From the NCBI GenBank assembly GCA_963777595.1, contig CAVZRE010000061.1:1-64000 (forward strand): a stretch of 64,000 bases of DNA, in the 5' to 3' direction. Positions within the stretch are counted from its first letter, which is position 1. Every line of letters begins with the position of its first letter. Below are positions 8,327 to 16,439 of the stretch, in pieces. Both the position numbers and the translations under genes were made by a program. This DNA comes from CAVVFX01 sp963777595 (GTDB lineage: Bacteria > Acidobacteriota > Terriglobia > Bryobacterales > Bryobacteraceae). Under the pieces are notes generated by a model. That model had not been told where the DNA came from. It ran no database searches and saw only the letters and a list, made by a program, of their open reading frames with translations.

Positions 8327-9293
8327 ATTTCGCTGATATGCGGCGGTATGCGGTCCTTCGTCGGCGCTTCTCCTGTAGAAGGGCTGCTGCGAGGGCTGGC
8401 GCGATTTTTCGGGCTGTTACGCCATCGTGCAGGAAGGCACCTGCCGCGTTTACATGCTGTTCGGAAAGGTGATCGGGATTCTGGACGAGCCGGGCCTGCA
8501 TATTCTGCCGGCGAAGCTGGGACTTTCTGCATTGTTCGTCAATATTCTGGGGACGTGCCACGTGCTCGATCTGCGACTGGACCAGGAGTATCTGCGCAGC
8601 GAGCCGGTGAATTCGGAGGAGGGCGCGCCGATGGGGATCGGCATCTGGTACGAGATGTGGATCAGCGATCCGGTGTCGTACCTGTTCAAGAATACCGATC
8701 CGCGCGGGTCGCTGCGGGCCAACGTCAGCAATTCGACGGTGCGCTGTTTGAGCAACATGCCGCTGGCGGAGATGCTGGAGACGCGGCACAACATGAGCCA
8801 GGCGGTACGCGCGGAGGTATCGGGCAAGTCGCAGGCGTGGGGCTACAAGCTCGGTTCAGTGTATATCCGCAAGGTGCATTTCCGCGATGCGGGAATGATT
8901 CGGCAGATCGAAGAGAAAGTAGTGAACCGGCTGCGGCAGGTGACGTCCGCGATCCGGCAGGCGGGGGCGAATCAGGTGAGCGTCATTACCAGTTCGGCGG
9001 AGCGCGAGGCGGCGATAGAACTGGCAAAAGCCGCTGTGATTCGCCCGTCGACGCTGCGCGAGGTTTTTCAAGATGTGACAGCGGTTCCCGCGGTGGGCGA
9101 GGCGCTGTTCCAGATCCTGGAAACGCAGCGGATGCTGGCAAGCAATGCGCGCCTGATGCTGCTGCCCGCGGGTCCGCATGGGCGTGTGCTCTCGACGCTG
9201 CTGGCGGCTGATGCAACGCAAAAGGTAAGCGCAGGCGACTTGGCGAAAGCTGTTGGACGCAGCGCCACGCCTCCACCCGTCCGGGAGAGTTAG
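8323..9293 (+). CDS. SPFH/band-7 membrane protein 2 (frameshifted)
   Basis: This is a second SPFH-domain protein, translationally coupled to the first by a GTGA overlap. The conserved reading is continuous from about 8412 (CYAIVQEGTCRVYMLFGKV) through LDEPGLHILPAKLG, RGSLRANVSN, a long coiled-coil-forming stretch (IRQIEEKVVNRLRQVTSAIRQ) and a C-terminal MLLPAGPHGRVLSTLL segment. The first 30 or so residues need two small frame corrections near 8350 and 8405-8412, the second next to a run of five T. A VEGLLRGLARFF segment would be the membrane-proximal part. Paired SPFH proteins often form hetero-oligomeric cages, which would suit this arrangement, but partner formation is inferred. Confidence 0.8.
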
Positions 9294-9368
9294 TAGAGCT
9301 TCACGGAAACTATCTTGGCAGTGAGTTGAAAGCTTGGATCGTCAGGAGGTGGTTACGCGGATGTTTTG

Positions 9369-10091
9369 CTATTTCGCTTCGTGGCGATGAAAGACGTGGC
9401 GCGTCACGTCGGGAAGAAATTCCCGAAACACATCCATGCCGGCGTTGGAGGCCATGCTAATGCCAAAACTCACTGCGCCATCGCCCGCGGACCTATTGCT
9501 GGAGGGCTGCCAGAGTCGCGAGATAAACGCGGCACCCGCAATGCTGCCCACCTCGGACATGGAGATGTGTTGGGTTCCATCGTCGCTGCGCGCCATAATG
9601 CTGCTCTTCAGGGCGTAGCCGATGCGGCGTCCGATGCCATGTTCTCCGGAAGCGTAGTAACGATTATCCTCGTGCAGCAGGTCCTCGAAGCCCAAGCGCA
9701 GAGTCCGTTGCACCGCCTGCTTGGCGAAATAATTGGCGAAGCGGTCTCCGAAGCCTTCCCCGCCCTGCCCCCAGGCCTTCGGATTGTTCTCTGCCTGGGC
9801 GATGCCGGCGGACGCCGACGCAGTCAGGATCATAACGGGACTGAAGAGTCCCCGGGCGTAGAACCTGGCCTTTTCCTTGGCGGTGAGTGGCCTGAAGTCC
9901 GCCCGATTCCTGCCGGACATATTCATGAAGTAAAAAAGTGACGCTTCGCTCCTATTGGAGGATGGCTCGTAGGTGGGAAATACGCGCGAATTCGGCGGAG
10001 GAGGAGGCAAAACCTTTGTATCCGACTGCGCATAGATCAGATTTCCGAAATTCGACATCACCAGGAGCAGAACGGGTAGTAGGCTTCTCAT
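9369..10091 (-). CDS. Exported protein of unknown function
   Basis: This 240-residue protein begins with a good signal peptide (MRSLLPVLLLVMSNFGNLIYA, cleavage near AQS) and a proline run. The mature part has alternating small, aromatic and charged residues with segments such as ARFYARGLFSPVMILTASASAG and DNRYYASGEHGIGRRIGYAL. This looks like an outer-membrane or periplasmic protein of a type often found in Acidobacteriota genomes, but no defined family is recognised. It is convergent with the SPFH gene, which ends 75 bases away, and stands alone with 123 bases to the EamA gene upstream of it. Confidence 0.75.
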   Translation of the reverse strand: MRSLLPVLLLVMSNFGNLIYAQSDTKVLPPPPPNSRVFPTYEPSSNRSEASLFYFMNMSGRNRADFRPLTAKEKARFYARGLFSPVMILTASASAGIAQAENNPKAWGQGGEGFGDRFANYFAKQAVQRTLRLGFEDLLHEDNRYYASGEHGIGRRIGYALKSSIMARSDDGTQHISMSEVGSIAGAAFISRLWQPSSNRSAGDGAVSFGISMASNAGMDVFREFLPDVTRHVFHRHEAK

Positions 10092-10214
10092 CGTTGCGTA
10101 TGCTTAGGCACGTGCACAGCCAAACCTGGGGCGGCGTAGTACTATCATGCTCCAACTCACGCAAGTAGCCGGCTCGAGTAGTAGACGAACTCCTCACGCT
10201 GCAAAGTTCGATGA

Positions 10215-11117
10215 TCAACTGAGCCGTTCCACCACGTAGACGCCGACTAAAACGAGGGCCGCGGCGGGCAGAAAGCCGATCCCAGGCCGTTCTCCCAGCA
10301 TGAGAATGGCGAGCAACGAGGCCAGTAGCGGCTGCAGGTAGAGTACCACCGAGACGCGCGAGGCCGGGAGGTGCCGAAGAGCGTAGGCGTAGATGAGATA
10401 GCCCGAGACCGAAGACCCGGCCGCCATGTAGACGACGCCGAGCCACGCCAGGAGGCTGGCGTGCTCGCCACGGTGCATCGTCGATAGCGCCACGGGCAGC
10501 GCGAGCAAGCCAGCCGCGGCGTAGGTGATCGCGTTCATCCGCATACTGCCGACACGTTCGGCGATGGGCTTACCCAGAAGGTTGAAGCCGGCGAAGAGCA
10601 GCACGGAAAGTAGCATGATCGCGTCGCCGGTTCGAGTGGCCTGGCTGGATCCTGGTCCGGCGCCGCGGCTGAACTGCAAAACGATGACTCCGCAAGCCGC
10701 CGTCAGGAGGCCGGTGAGGCGAATCCTCGTGATCCGCTCGTGTCCCATGGCTGCCGATCCGAGCAGCACGAGCACCGGCGAGAGCGCAGTGATGATCCCG
10801 GCGTGGGCGACGCTGGTTCGGCTGATCCCGATGACGAAGAGCACCTGGTTTCCGACCAGGCCAAACAGGCCGACACCGAGGAGCGCGGGGGCCTCTCGCC
10901 ATTGCCACCGGTAACTCCGCCAAATGCTGTCGCGAGGTCCGAGCAGGACTACGGGCAGCATACAGGCCGCGGAAAAGACATAGCGGAAACCGAGCACCAG
11001 CGGCACCGGCAGTTCGCGAAGCGCGAATTTCACGAAAACGAAATTGGCCGACCAGAGCAGGAGCAGAAGAGCCAGCCAGGCGTACATCGTTGGTAGTGGG
11101 GCGTCGGGCTCGCGCAT
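10215..11117 (-). CDS. EamA/DMT-family transporter
   Basis: This is a drug/metabolite permease of about 300 residues with ten predicted membrane helices in two EamA repeats: LALLLLLWSANFVFVKFALRE and the matching LSVLLFAGFNLLGKPIAE. The usual motifs are SVAHAGIITALSPVLVLL at the end of repeat 1 and HLPASRVSVVLYLQPLLASL in repeat 2. The substrate cannot be predicted. The open frame extends to 11240, but those codons overlap the upstream channel gene, so I chose ATG 11117, 16 bases after that gene's stop; ATG 11087 is an alternative. The tight spacing indicates an operon with the MscS-cNMP channel. Confidence 0.87.
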   Translation of the reverse strand: MREPDAPLPTMYAWLALLLLLWSANFVFVKFALRELPVPLVLGFRYVFSAACMLPVVLLGPRDSIWRSYRWQWREAPALLGVGLFGLVGNQVLFVIGISRTSVAHAGIITALSPVLVLLGSAAMGHERITRIRLTGLLTAACGVIVLQFSRGAGPGSSQATRTGDAIMLLSVLLFAGFNLLGKPIAERVGSMRMNAITYAAAGLLALPVALSTMHRGEHASLLAWLGVVYMAAGSSVSGYLIYAYALRHLPASRVSVVLYLQPLLASLLAILMLGERPGIGFLPAAALVLVGVYVVERLS

Positions 11118-11133
11118 GCGTGTAAGGGCCGGG

Positions 11134-12600
11134 CTATCGTCCGGCGGCGGTACCCGAATCCGCGATCCCGAAATAATGCTGGATGCGCTGCAGCATATCG
11201 CGACGGCTGCGGACCGCCTGCAGGCGCTTCTCCTCGCCATCGAGCCTTTCGCGCGTGGCCGCGAGACCCGCTTGCCGGTCGACGATCACATCCGAGACAT
11301 TCGTCATCAACTCGGGATGCCAGCAAAACAGTTCCGTCATGCTGTGCTTGTCGACGACGAGGCACTCGACCGCGGTCATGGCGATGACGCTAGCCGCGCG
11401 CCGTTCTCCGGTCAGCAGCGACATTTCTCCGAAGAACTCGCCGGCATTGAGGGTGGCAACATACTCGCTCATTCCGCTATCGACCCCGATGTGTATGTCG
11501 ACGGAACCGGCGATAAGAATATACATGGAGTCGCCCTCGTCACCCTGGCGGATCACGCACTCGCCAGGGCCGAAGACGGTGTGTTTCAAGGAAGGCGCCA
11601 GGCGTTCCATGGCGTCCACGGGGAGTGAGCGAAAAATCGGCACAGCTTGGAGGATTTCGAGGTTTTGCGCGGGAAGCGAAGGTTCCGGTTTCGGCGGACG
11701 AGTTACCTCCAAGGTGGTGGAAATGGATTTAAGGGGCACTCCGAGCCGCGCCAGCGCGTAGTGCACACGCGTCAGGACAGCGGACACCGCAAGATACTCG
11801 CCAGGAGGGTCATTGAGCCACGCAAAGATGCCGAAGACGATGTATTGCGGGTTCAATTCGAGGATGAAGCAGCGCGGGCGGGGCTCCGAGCAAACACTTT
11901 TCACCGGCGACATGGTCAAGGCGTTCACTACGGCCTCAGTGATCCGGGCGGGATCACATCCATAAGGCAGGGTGAATTGGATCAGGCGGCGATGCTTGCG
12001 CGACACGATGGTGGCAGGCGCGCGCATCAGCAAACTGTTGGGCAGCAGGAGGGTATCGTTATCCGCGGTCTGAAGCACCGTGTGCCTCAGCCGCACGCCC
12101 GTCACGGCACCGGAGAACTGCTCGGTGCGAATCCAGTCGCCGACCTTGATGGTCTGTTCCAGTTCGAGCACCACGCCGCCGACGAAATTCACCAACAAAT
12201 CCTGGAGCGACAAGCCAAGCACCGCAGTCGCCACGGCTGACGTGGTAATCAGGCCAGTCACGTTCAGGCCGACGTGGGCGAGCAGCGAGAAGACGACCGC
12301 CATGTAGCCGCCGGCGATGAGGACCTCGCCCACGAATTTAGGGGCATTGAGGCGCTTCAGGAGAGTCACATCGAGGGCTGTGACGATGAGCTGCAAAACG
12401 GTCAGTTCGGTGAAGGCGGTGGCCAGGGCAGCGCCTGTGCCGGTACCGGACGGGTAGAGGAGCCACAGCACGACCGCCAGGCCGCAATAAACCCAACTCG
12501 ACCTTATCTGGCGGCGCGATGCGGCACCTCCGATCCACAGAATCAGCGAAAGCAGGAAGGCCGCGGGGAGCGTCCAACCGAGGAAGCCATACATCAGCAT
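11134..12600 (-). CDS. MscS-type channel with cyclic-nucleotide-binding domain
   Basis: This is a small-conductance mechanosensitive channel fused to a regulatory domain, about 488 residues from ATG 12600. Four N-terminal membrane segments lead to the MscS pore/beta region: TSAVATAVLGLSLQDLLVNFVGG, VGDWIRTEQFSG and VLQTADNDTLLLPNSLL. A C-terminal cNMP-binding domain (about the last 150 residues) shows FGPGECVIRQGDEGDSMYIL, the phosphate-binding-cassette-like FFGEMSLLTGERRAASV and a closing helix. That cassette matches the FGE-x2-LL...RxA(A/S) pattern that binds cAMP or cGMP. The frame opens at 12786, but upstream codons lie inside the divergent chemoreceptor region; ATG 12600 follows AAAGGTAAG. 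The EamA permease gene follows in the same operon. Confidence 0.92.
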   Translation of the reverse strand: MLMYGFLGWTLPAAFLLSLILWIGGAASRRQIRSSWVYCGLAVVLWLLYPSGTGTGAALATAFTELTVLQLIVTALDVTLLKRLNAPKFVGEVLIAGGYMAVVFSLLAHVGLNVTGLITTSAVATAVLGLSLQDLLVNFVGGVVLELEQTIKVGDWIRTEQFSGAVTGVRLRHTVLQTADNDTLLLPNSLLMRAPATIVSRKHRRLIQFTLPYGCDPARITEAVVNALTMSPVKSVCSEPRPRCFILELNPQYIVFGIFAWLNDPPGEYLAVSAVLTRVHYALARLGVPLKSISTTLEVTRPPKPEPSLPAQNLEILQAVPIFRSLPVDAMERLAPSLKHTVFGPGECVIRQGDEGDSMYILIAGSVDIHIGVDSGMSEYVATLNAGEFFGEMSLLTGERRAASVIAMTAVECLVVDKHSMTELFCWHPELMTNVSDVIVDRQAGLAATRERLDGEEKRLQAVRSRRDMLQRIQHYFGIADSGTAAGR

Positions 12601-12715
12601 TAGCTTACCTTTGTTCCCTGGCTTGCCGTACGTCCCACTAAAGTTTATTGCCGCTCCATCCGATAAAAGGGTGAGTCGAGAATGAACAACGCGAGGCAGG
12701 CAGAGCTTCTTTCCT

Positions 12716-14134
12716 ATGAAACACCTTTCGCCAGGAGCTAGAATCTGGGTCATCTGTGTGGTTCTGCTGGCGTTCACGGCGAGCACAGGGGCGGTCGCCG
12801 TCTATCAGATCGACCAGATGAACGCTCGTTTGCGAGCTATCTCGTCCAACTCACTCCCCGCCATTTTTTCGTTGGGCAGAGCAGAGGGATTTGCAAAGGA
12901 TATCCGGGGGAAGATGCGGTCTTACATCGTTGCGGACAAGGCCGAGGAGAAACGCCAGAACGAGAACCAATTTATGGCACTCGAGCGACAGTTGGCGGCG
13001 GAACTACTGCAATATCGTAACTTTCTCAGAGAGGAGCGAGAACAAGAGCTGTGGGCTCAACTCCAGCCGGCCTACGCACGAATGGCGGCTGCATGGAACA
13101 GCCAGGTGGGTCCGCAGAGCAAGGATCCGGCGCACAAGGATCAGGCTCTCGATCTCTTCACAAAAGCATTTTTGCCCCGGTTTCAAGACTTCAACAACCG
13201 GCTAGACCAGTTGGTGGCGTGGAAAAAGATGCAAACGGATGAAAATGCGGAAGCGGCGATTCGCGTGGGCGGCACAGGGCAAAGATGGGTACTTCTCCTG
13301 ATTCCATGCGCGGTTGTTTTCGGAGGGCTCCTCAGCTTTGTCGTGGTGCGTAGCACGAATCGGGCACTGCGGGCGTCAGTGCAGGAATTGGAGCGCCAGG
13401 CCAGAGAACTGAAGGAAGCCGTACACCAAATCGCGAATGCCAGCCGGACAGTGGAGCGGGGCGCCGAGGCGCAAATGAGATCGATCGCCGAAAGCTCATC
13501 GTCGACGGCGCAGATTGCGTCAACAATCGACCGGAACGCGGGTTGCGCGCAATTGGCCGCCCAACGGATGGAGGGGGTGGCGGGAATTGTAGCGGAAGCC
13601 AACAAGGATTTAACGCAAGTCCTGGGCGCCATGGGAGAGGCTCGCAGCGCGAACGAAAGGATTGTCCAGATCGTCAAGATGATCGAGGAGATTGCTATCC
13701 AAACGAACCTTCTGGCGTTGAATGCGGCGGTCCAGGCAGCGCAGGCGGGCGAATATGGCCTCGGGTTCGGCGTAGTGGCGGGCGAGATCGGGAATCTTGC
13801 CAAGCGCACCTCGGATGCGGCCAAAGAAACCGCGGCAATCGTGGGCAACGCATCGGGCAGTTTTCACGCGACCAGCGAACAGATTGAACAGATCGTAGCG
13901 GTGATGCGGCAAGTCACTTGCGGAGCTTCAGAAGTAAAGCTTCTGTTCGATGAGGTCGAGACGCGAGGACATGAACAAGCTCGTGAGGCGCAATCGATTT
14001 CATCCGCAATGGTAAAGGTCGAGCGAGTCGCGCAAGCGAATGCCGCCAGCGCGCAACGAAGCGCGTCCGTGGGGGCTAGCCTGGGCGACCAGGTAAAGCG
14101 GCTTACTGAACTCGTGGCCGTGCTCGAATGGTGA
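12716..14134 (+). CDS. Methyl-accepting chemotaxis protein
   Basis: This 472-residue chemoreceptor has a membrane helix at 9-29, a helical periplasmic domain of four-helix-bundle type (30-185), a second membrane helix at 191-211, a short linker and the cytoplasmic signalling coiled coil. The hairpin tip is at about 326-366: EIAIQTNLLALNAAVQAAQAG then EYGLGFGVVAGEIGNLAKRTS. The tip is clearly that of an MCP, but the usual AAxEAARAGE reads AAVQAAQAGE, so the conserved Glu and Arg are both Gln (340 and 343). No che genes are nearby, so it must work with a cluster elsewhere. It is divergent from the MscS-cNMP gene, with a 115-base shared upstream region. Confidence 0.93.
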   Translation: MKHLSPGARIWVICVVLLAFTASTGAVAVYQIDQMNARLRAISSNSLPAIFSLGRAEGFAKDIRGKMRSYIVADKAEEKRQNENQFMALERQLAAELLQYRNFLREEREQELWAQLQPAYARMAAAWNSQVGPQSKDPAHKDQALDLFTKAFLPRFQDFNNRLDQLVAWKKMQTDENAEAAIRVGGTGQRWVLLLIPCAVVFGGLLSFVVVRSTNRALRASVQELERQARELKEAVHQIANASRTVERGAEAQMRSIAESSSSTAQIASTIDRNAGCAQLAAQRMEGVAGIVAEANKDLTQVLGAMGEARSANERIVQIVKMIEEIAIQTNLLALNAAVQAAQAGEYGLGFGVVAGEIGNLAKRTSDAAKETAAIVGNASGSFHATSEQIEQIVAVMRQVTCGASEVKLLFDEVETRGHEQAREAQSISSAMVKVERVAQANAASAQRSASVGASLGDQVKRLTELVAVLEW

Positions 14135-14142
14135 AAAGTTAC

Positions 14143-14196
14143 CGGTTGTCAGTTGTCAGCGAGTGGCGATCCACGTCAACTGATAACTGACAACTG
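14143..14196. repeat. Heptad-built palindrome between convergent genes
   Basis: The left arm carries GTTGTCA twice in tandem and the right arm carries CTGATAA and CTGACAA, again with a seven-base period. The arms pair as GTTGTCAGTT/AACTGACAAC with an imperfect extension to GTGG/CCAC. It sits between the stop codons of the chemoreceptor and the NYN gene, so it can act as a terminator for both. It has the same architecture as the element at 3119-3177 but a different heptamer. Confidence 0.7.
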
Positions 14197-14210
14197 ATTA
14201 GTTAACTGAT

Positions 14211-15581
14211 CTACTCTTCGTCCTCGACATCCGGTTGCGGCAGTACGGGTTTCTTGTTGGAAGCACGTTTGGTGCCGGTCTTGCGGACGCGCTTGGCGGT
14301 TGCGGGCGGAGCTGCGGGAGGTGCACCCTCCACGACGGTGGTCTTCCTCAAGCCTTTCTTGATTCGAGGCGAGCGGGCCGTCGGCTGGCCGGGAACGTCC
14401 GGCTGCTTCTCCTCGACTTCCTGTTCCTCCTCGGGCGGGGGCTCAGGTTCGGGGACAGGCAATGCGGGCGGCAGGAACTCGGGACCGAGGAAGACTGTCA
14501 GGCCGGTCGCTTCATCGGCCTGGATCCGGACCACAAAGCGATCCTGCGCATAGTTCAGGAGCTGATTGAATTCCTGGAATCCAAATTTTTTGTAGTCGTA
14601 GTCCGGGGCTTCGGTCTTCACCCATTCTTCCAAATCGACGGCGCTGACACCATCCTCGACTTCCAAACGATGGGTCTCGAGGACATCCCGCAAAGTGGGA
14701 AGAGCCTCCTCCGGGCGCACGACCTTGTCGGTGCCGCGCTTGCGTGAGATCATGTACCGGCCTTCGCCGCCGGTGACCGTGACGTAATCAGCCTTGCGCA
14801 GCTTCTCGATGAAATCGGTAAACGAATTCGCTCCGTAAGCGCGTTCACTGAAGCTCGAATCCAACTGCAACATCGTCGACTTCAAGAGTCCAAGCTGGGG
14901 ACGCACTTCACGGCGCTCCAACACCTGGAGGGCGCGATCCACCAACCGCATCGCGAGCGCCAGATCCAGCGGTGGCGGACGCCGCTGTTGCTGCTGTTTT
15001 CTCTCGGGCTGCTGCTGTTGGGGTGGACGCTCTCCTTTGATTTCGACCGGCGGCGCGGGGGGACGCTCCTGCATGTGTTCATGGCGGACGTGCGGGGGCC
15101 GCTGCTGCCGAGGCTCGTCGATCACCGACTCATAGCTGATGAACTCATGACAGTTCTTCTGCAGAATGGTGCTGGTGAAAGCGCGTCCGCCAACCACGAA
15201 AACGGTCTTATCGTACTGTTTCAGCTTGTTGACAAGCGCGATGAAGTCGCTATCACCGCTGACGATGGCAAAGGCGTTAATGTGATCGTGGCGCAACGCC
15301 ATTTCGAGCGCATCGAGCGCCAAATTGATATCCGCGCCGTTCTTATCGCCGCGCGGCGAGGGGTCGCGCTGCACCATCTGCACGGCGTGTTCGGAGAGCG
15401 CGCGGGTCGAGCCCTCCATTCGGCCCCAGTTCGCGTAAGCAAACTTGGTGACGATCTCTCCCCTTTCCTTCAGCGCATCCAGCACTGCGGCGACATCGAA
15501 TTCGCGCTGTAAGGTGGTCTTGACTCCGATCTCGATATTATCGAAATCGATAAATACTGCTAACTTTAACTGTTTCTCCAT
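14211..15581 (-). CDS. NYN-domain ribonuclease with LOTUS (OST-HTH) domains
   Basis: This 456-residue protein combines an N-terminal NYN/PIN-like nuclease domain (about 5-150) with one or two LOTUS/OST-HTH modules. Acidic active-site residues are visible in AVFIDFDN (Asp12, Asp14), NGADINLALDALE and FAIVSGDSDFIALV. A Gln/Pro-rich linker (about 155-205) precedes the helical modules (LALAMRLVDRALQVL to YMISRKR, and LRDVLETHRLEV to RFVVRIQAD). The tail is a Pro/Glu-rich and then Lys/Arg-rich low-complexity segment. Such proteins are thought to cut structured RNA, with the LOTUS modules binding RNA. It resembles LabA/DUF88 proteins. ATG 15581 gives a conserved N-terminus. Confidence 0.92.
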   Translation of the reverse strand: MEKQLKLAVFIDFDNIEIGVKTTLQREFDVAAVLDALKERGEIVTKFAYANWGRMEGSTRALSEHAVQMVQRDPSPRGDKNGADINLALDALEMALRHDHINAFAIVSGDSDFIALVNKLKQYDKTVFVVGGRAFTSTILQKNCHEFISYESVIDEPRQQRPPHVRHEHMQERPPAPPVEIKGERPPQQQQPERKQQQQRRPPPLDLALAMRLVDRALQVLERREVRPQLGLLKSTMLQLDSSFSERAYGANSFTDFIEKLRKADYVTVTGGEGRYMISRKRGTDKVVRPEEALPTLRDVLETHRLEVEDGVSAVDLEEWVKTEAPDYDYKKFGFQEFNQLLNYAQDRFVVRIQADEATGLTVFLGPEFLPPALPVPEPEPPPEEEQEVEEKQPDVPGQPTARSPRIKKGLRKTTVVEGAPPAAPPATAKRVRKTGTKRASNKKPVLPQPDVEDEE

Positions 15582-15606
15582 TGGAGTACTTTCCCTAAGC
15601 GCGCTT

Positions 15607-16393
15607 TTACGCGACCGCGCTCTCGAATAAATTCCACGATTCCCTCAAGCGAAGCGCCCGGCTGGAACACGGCCGCCACCCACCGGACTTTTTCAGCATT
15701 GCCGCATCTTCGTCCGGGATGATACCTCCGACAATCACTTCCACGCCGGCCAGGTTCTTCTTATGCAGAAGACCCACGACCCGCGGCACTATCGCGTTAT
15801 GAGCGCCCGAAAGAATCGACGACCCGATGAATTGAACGTCTTGCTGCATGGCAGCTTTGACGATCATCTCAGGGGTCTGTCGCAAACCAGTATAGATTAC
15901 TTCCATACCCGCGTCGCGCAGAGCCGGGGACAGCACCGCGCCCACAATGGGAAAAATGGCAGACACTTCGCCCCGGTGGTTTATCTCTTTCCGCAGCCAA
16001 ACGAGGGCGCCGGGCGGAGATAGCTCTGCCGGCCACGGGACACGAATGACGAGGATCTACCCCACGGGTAAAGCCTGGCCCTTCGTTTGCGGCCAAACTT
16101 GGTTCCCGGAAAGAGCGAGGGCGCCGGTTAATCCCTTCCGGCTTGGCATACCGCGAAAACTGGCGCATCGTGCGCGGCCGTTCGAGAGACATGTCCCGAG
16201 GAATTCCCGGCGTACGCGGGAGCTCGCCGGGACGCCCGAGATCGCCGGCGGGGAAACCGGCAACGGACTCGCACGTATACAGCGGCTCAGCGGGTGTACC
16301 GCTCAACGTCGTGGAACGCTGGTCGGGGCCCTGAGATGTGGTTGGTTGAAGACTTCCGCCGCGGCTTTCTCGCCGCGCGTGCACGTCTTGCAT
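15607..16393 (-). pseudogene. Relic of methylmalonyl-CoA mutase
   Basis: Read on the minus strand from about 16320, one frame gives TLSGTPAEPLYTCESVAGF, DLGRPGELPRTPGIPRDMS and RPRTMRQFSRYAKPEGINRR, which match the start of the methylmalonyl-CoA mutase catalytic chain (EPLYT..., RTMRQF...). The match fades after about 16110. About 150 bases on, the frame holds the mutase B12-binding domain: LRDAGMEVIYTGLRQTPEMIV, IGSSILSGAH and VGGIIPDEDAAMLKK, with a further frame change to VAAVFQPGASLEGIVEFIRE. Several hundred codons of the TIM barrel are absent and there are multiple frame changes, so no active enzyme can be made. It lies between the divergent NYN and phosphohexomutase genes. Confidence 0.75.
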
Positions 16394-16439
16394 CGCCTTC
16401 AGTGTAGCGCGTTATACTCGCCAGTTGACGACCCCGGCT

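Noticed and set aside
5838..8412. Programmed ribosomal frameshifting as explanation for the broken genes
   Set aside because: Shifts occur at different contexts and positions, without a shared slippery heptamer or downstream structure, and also hit pcrA. Indel errors are simpler.
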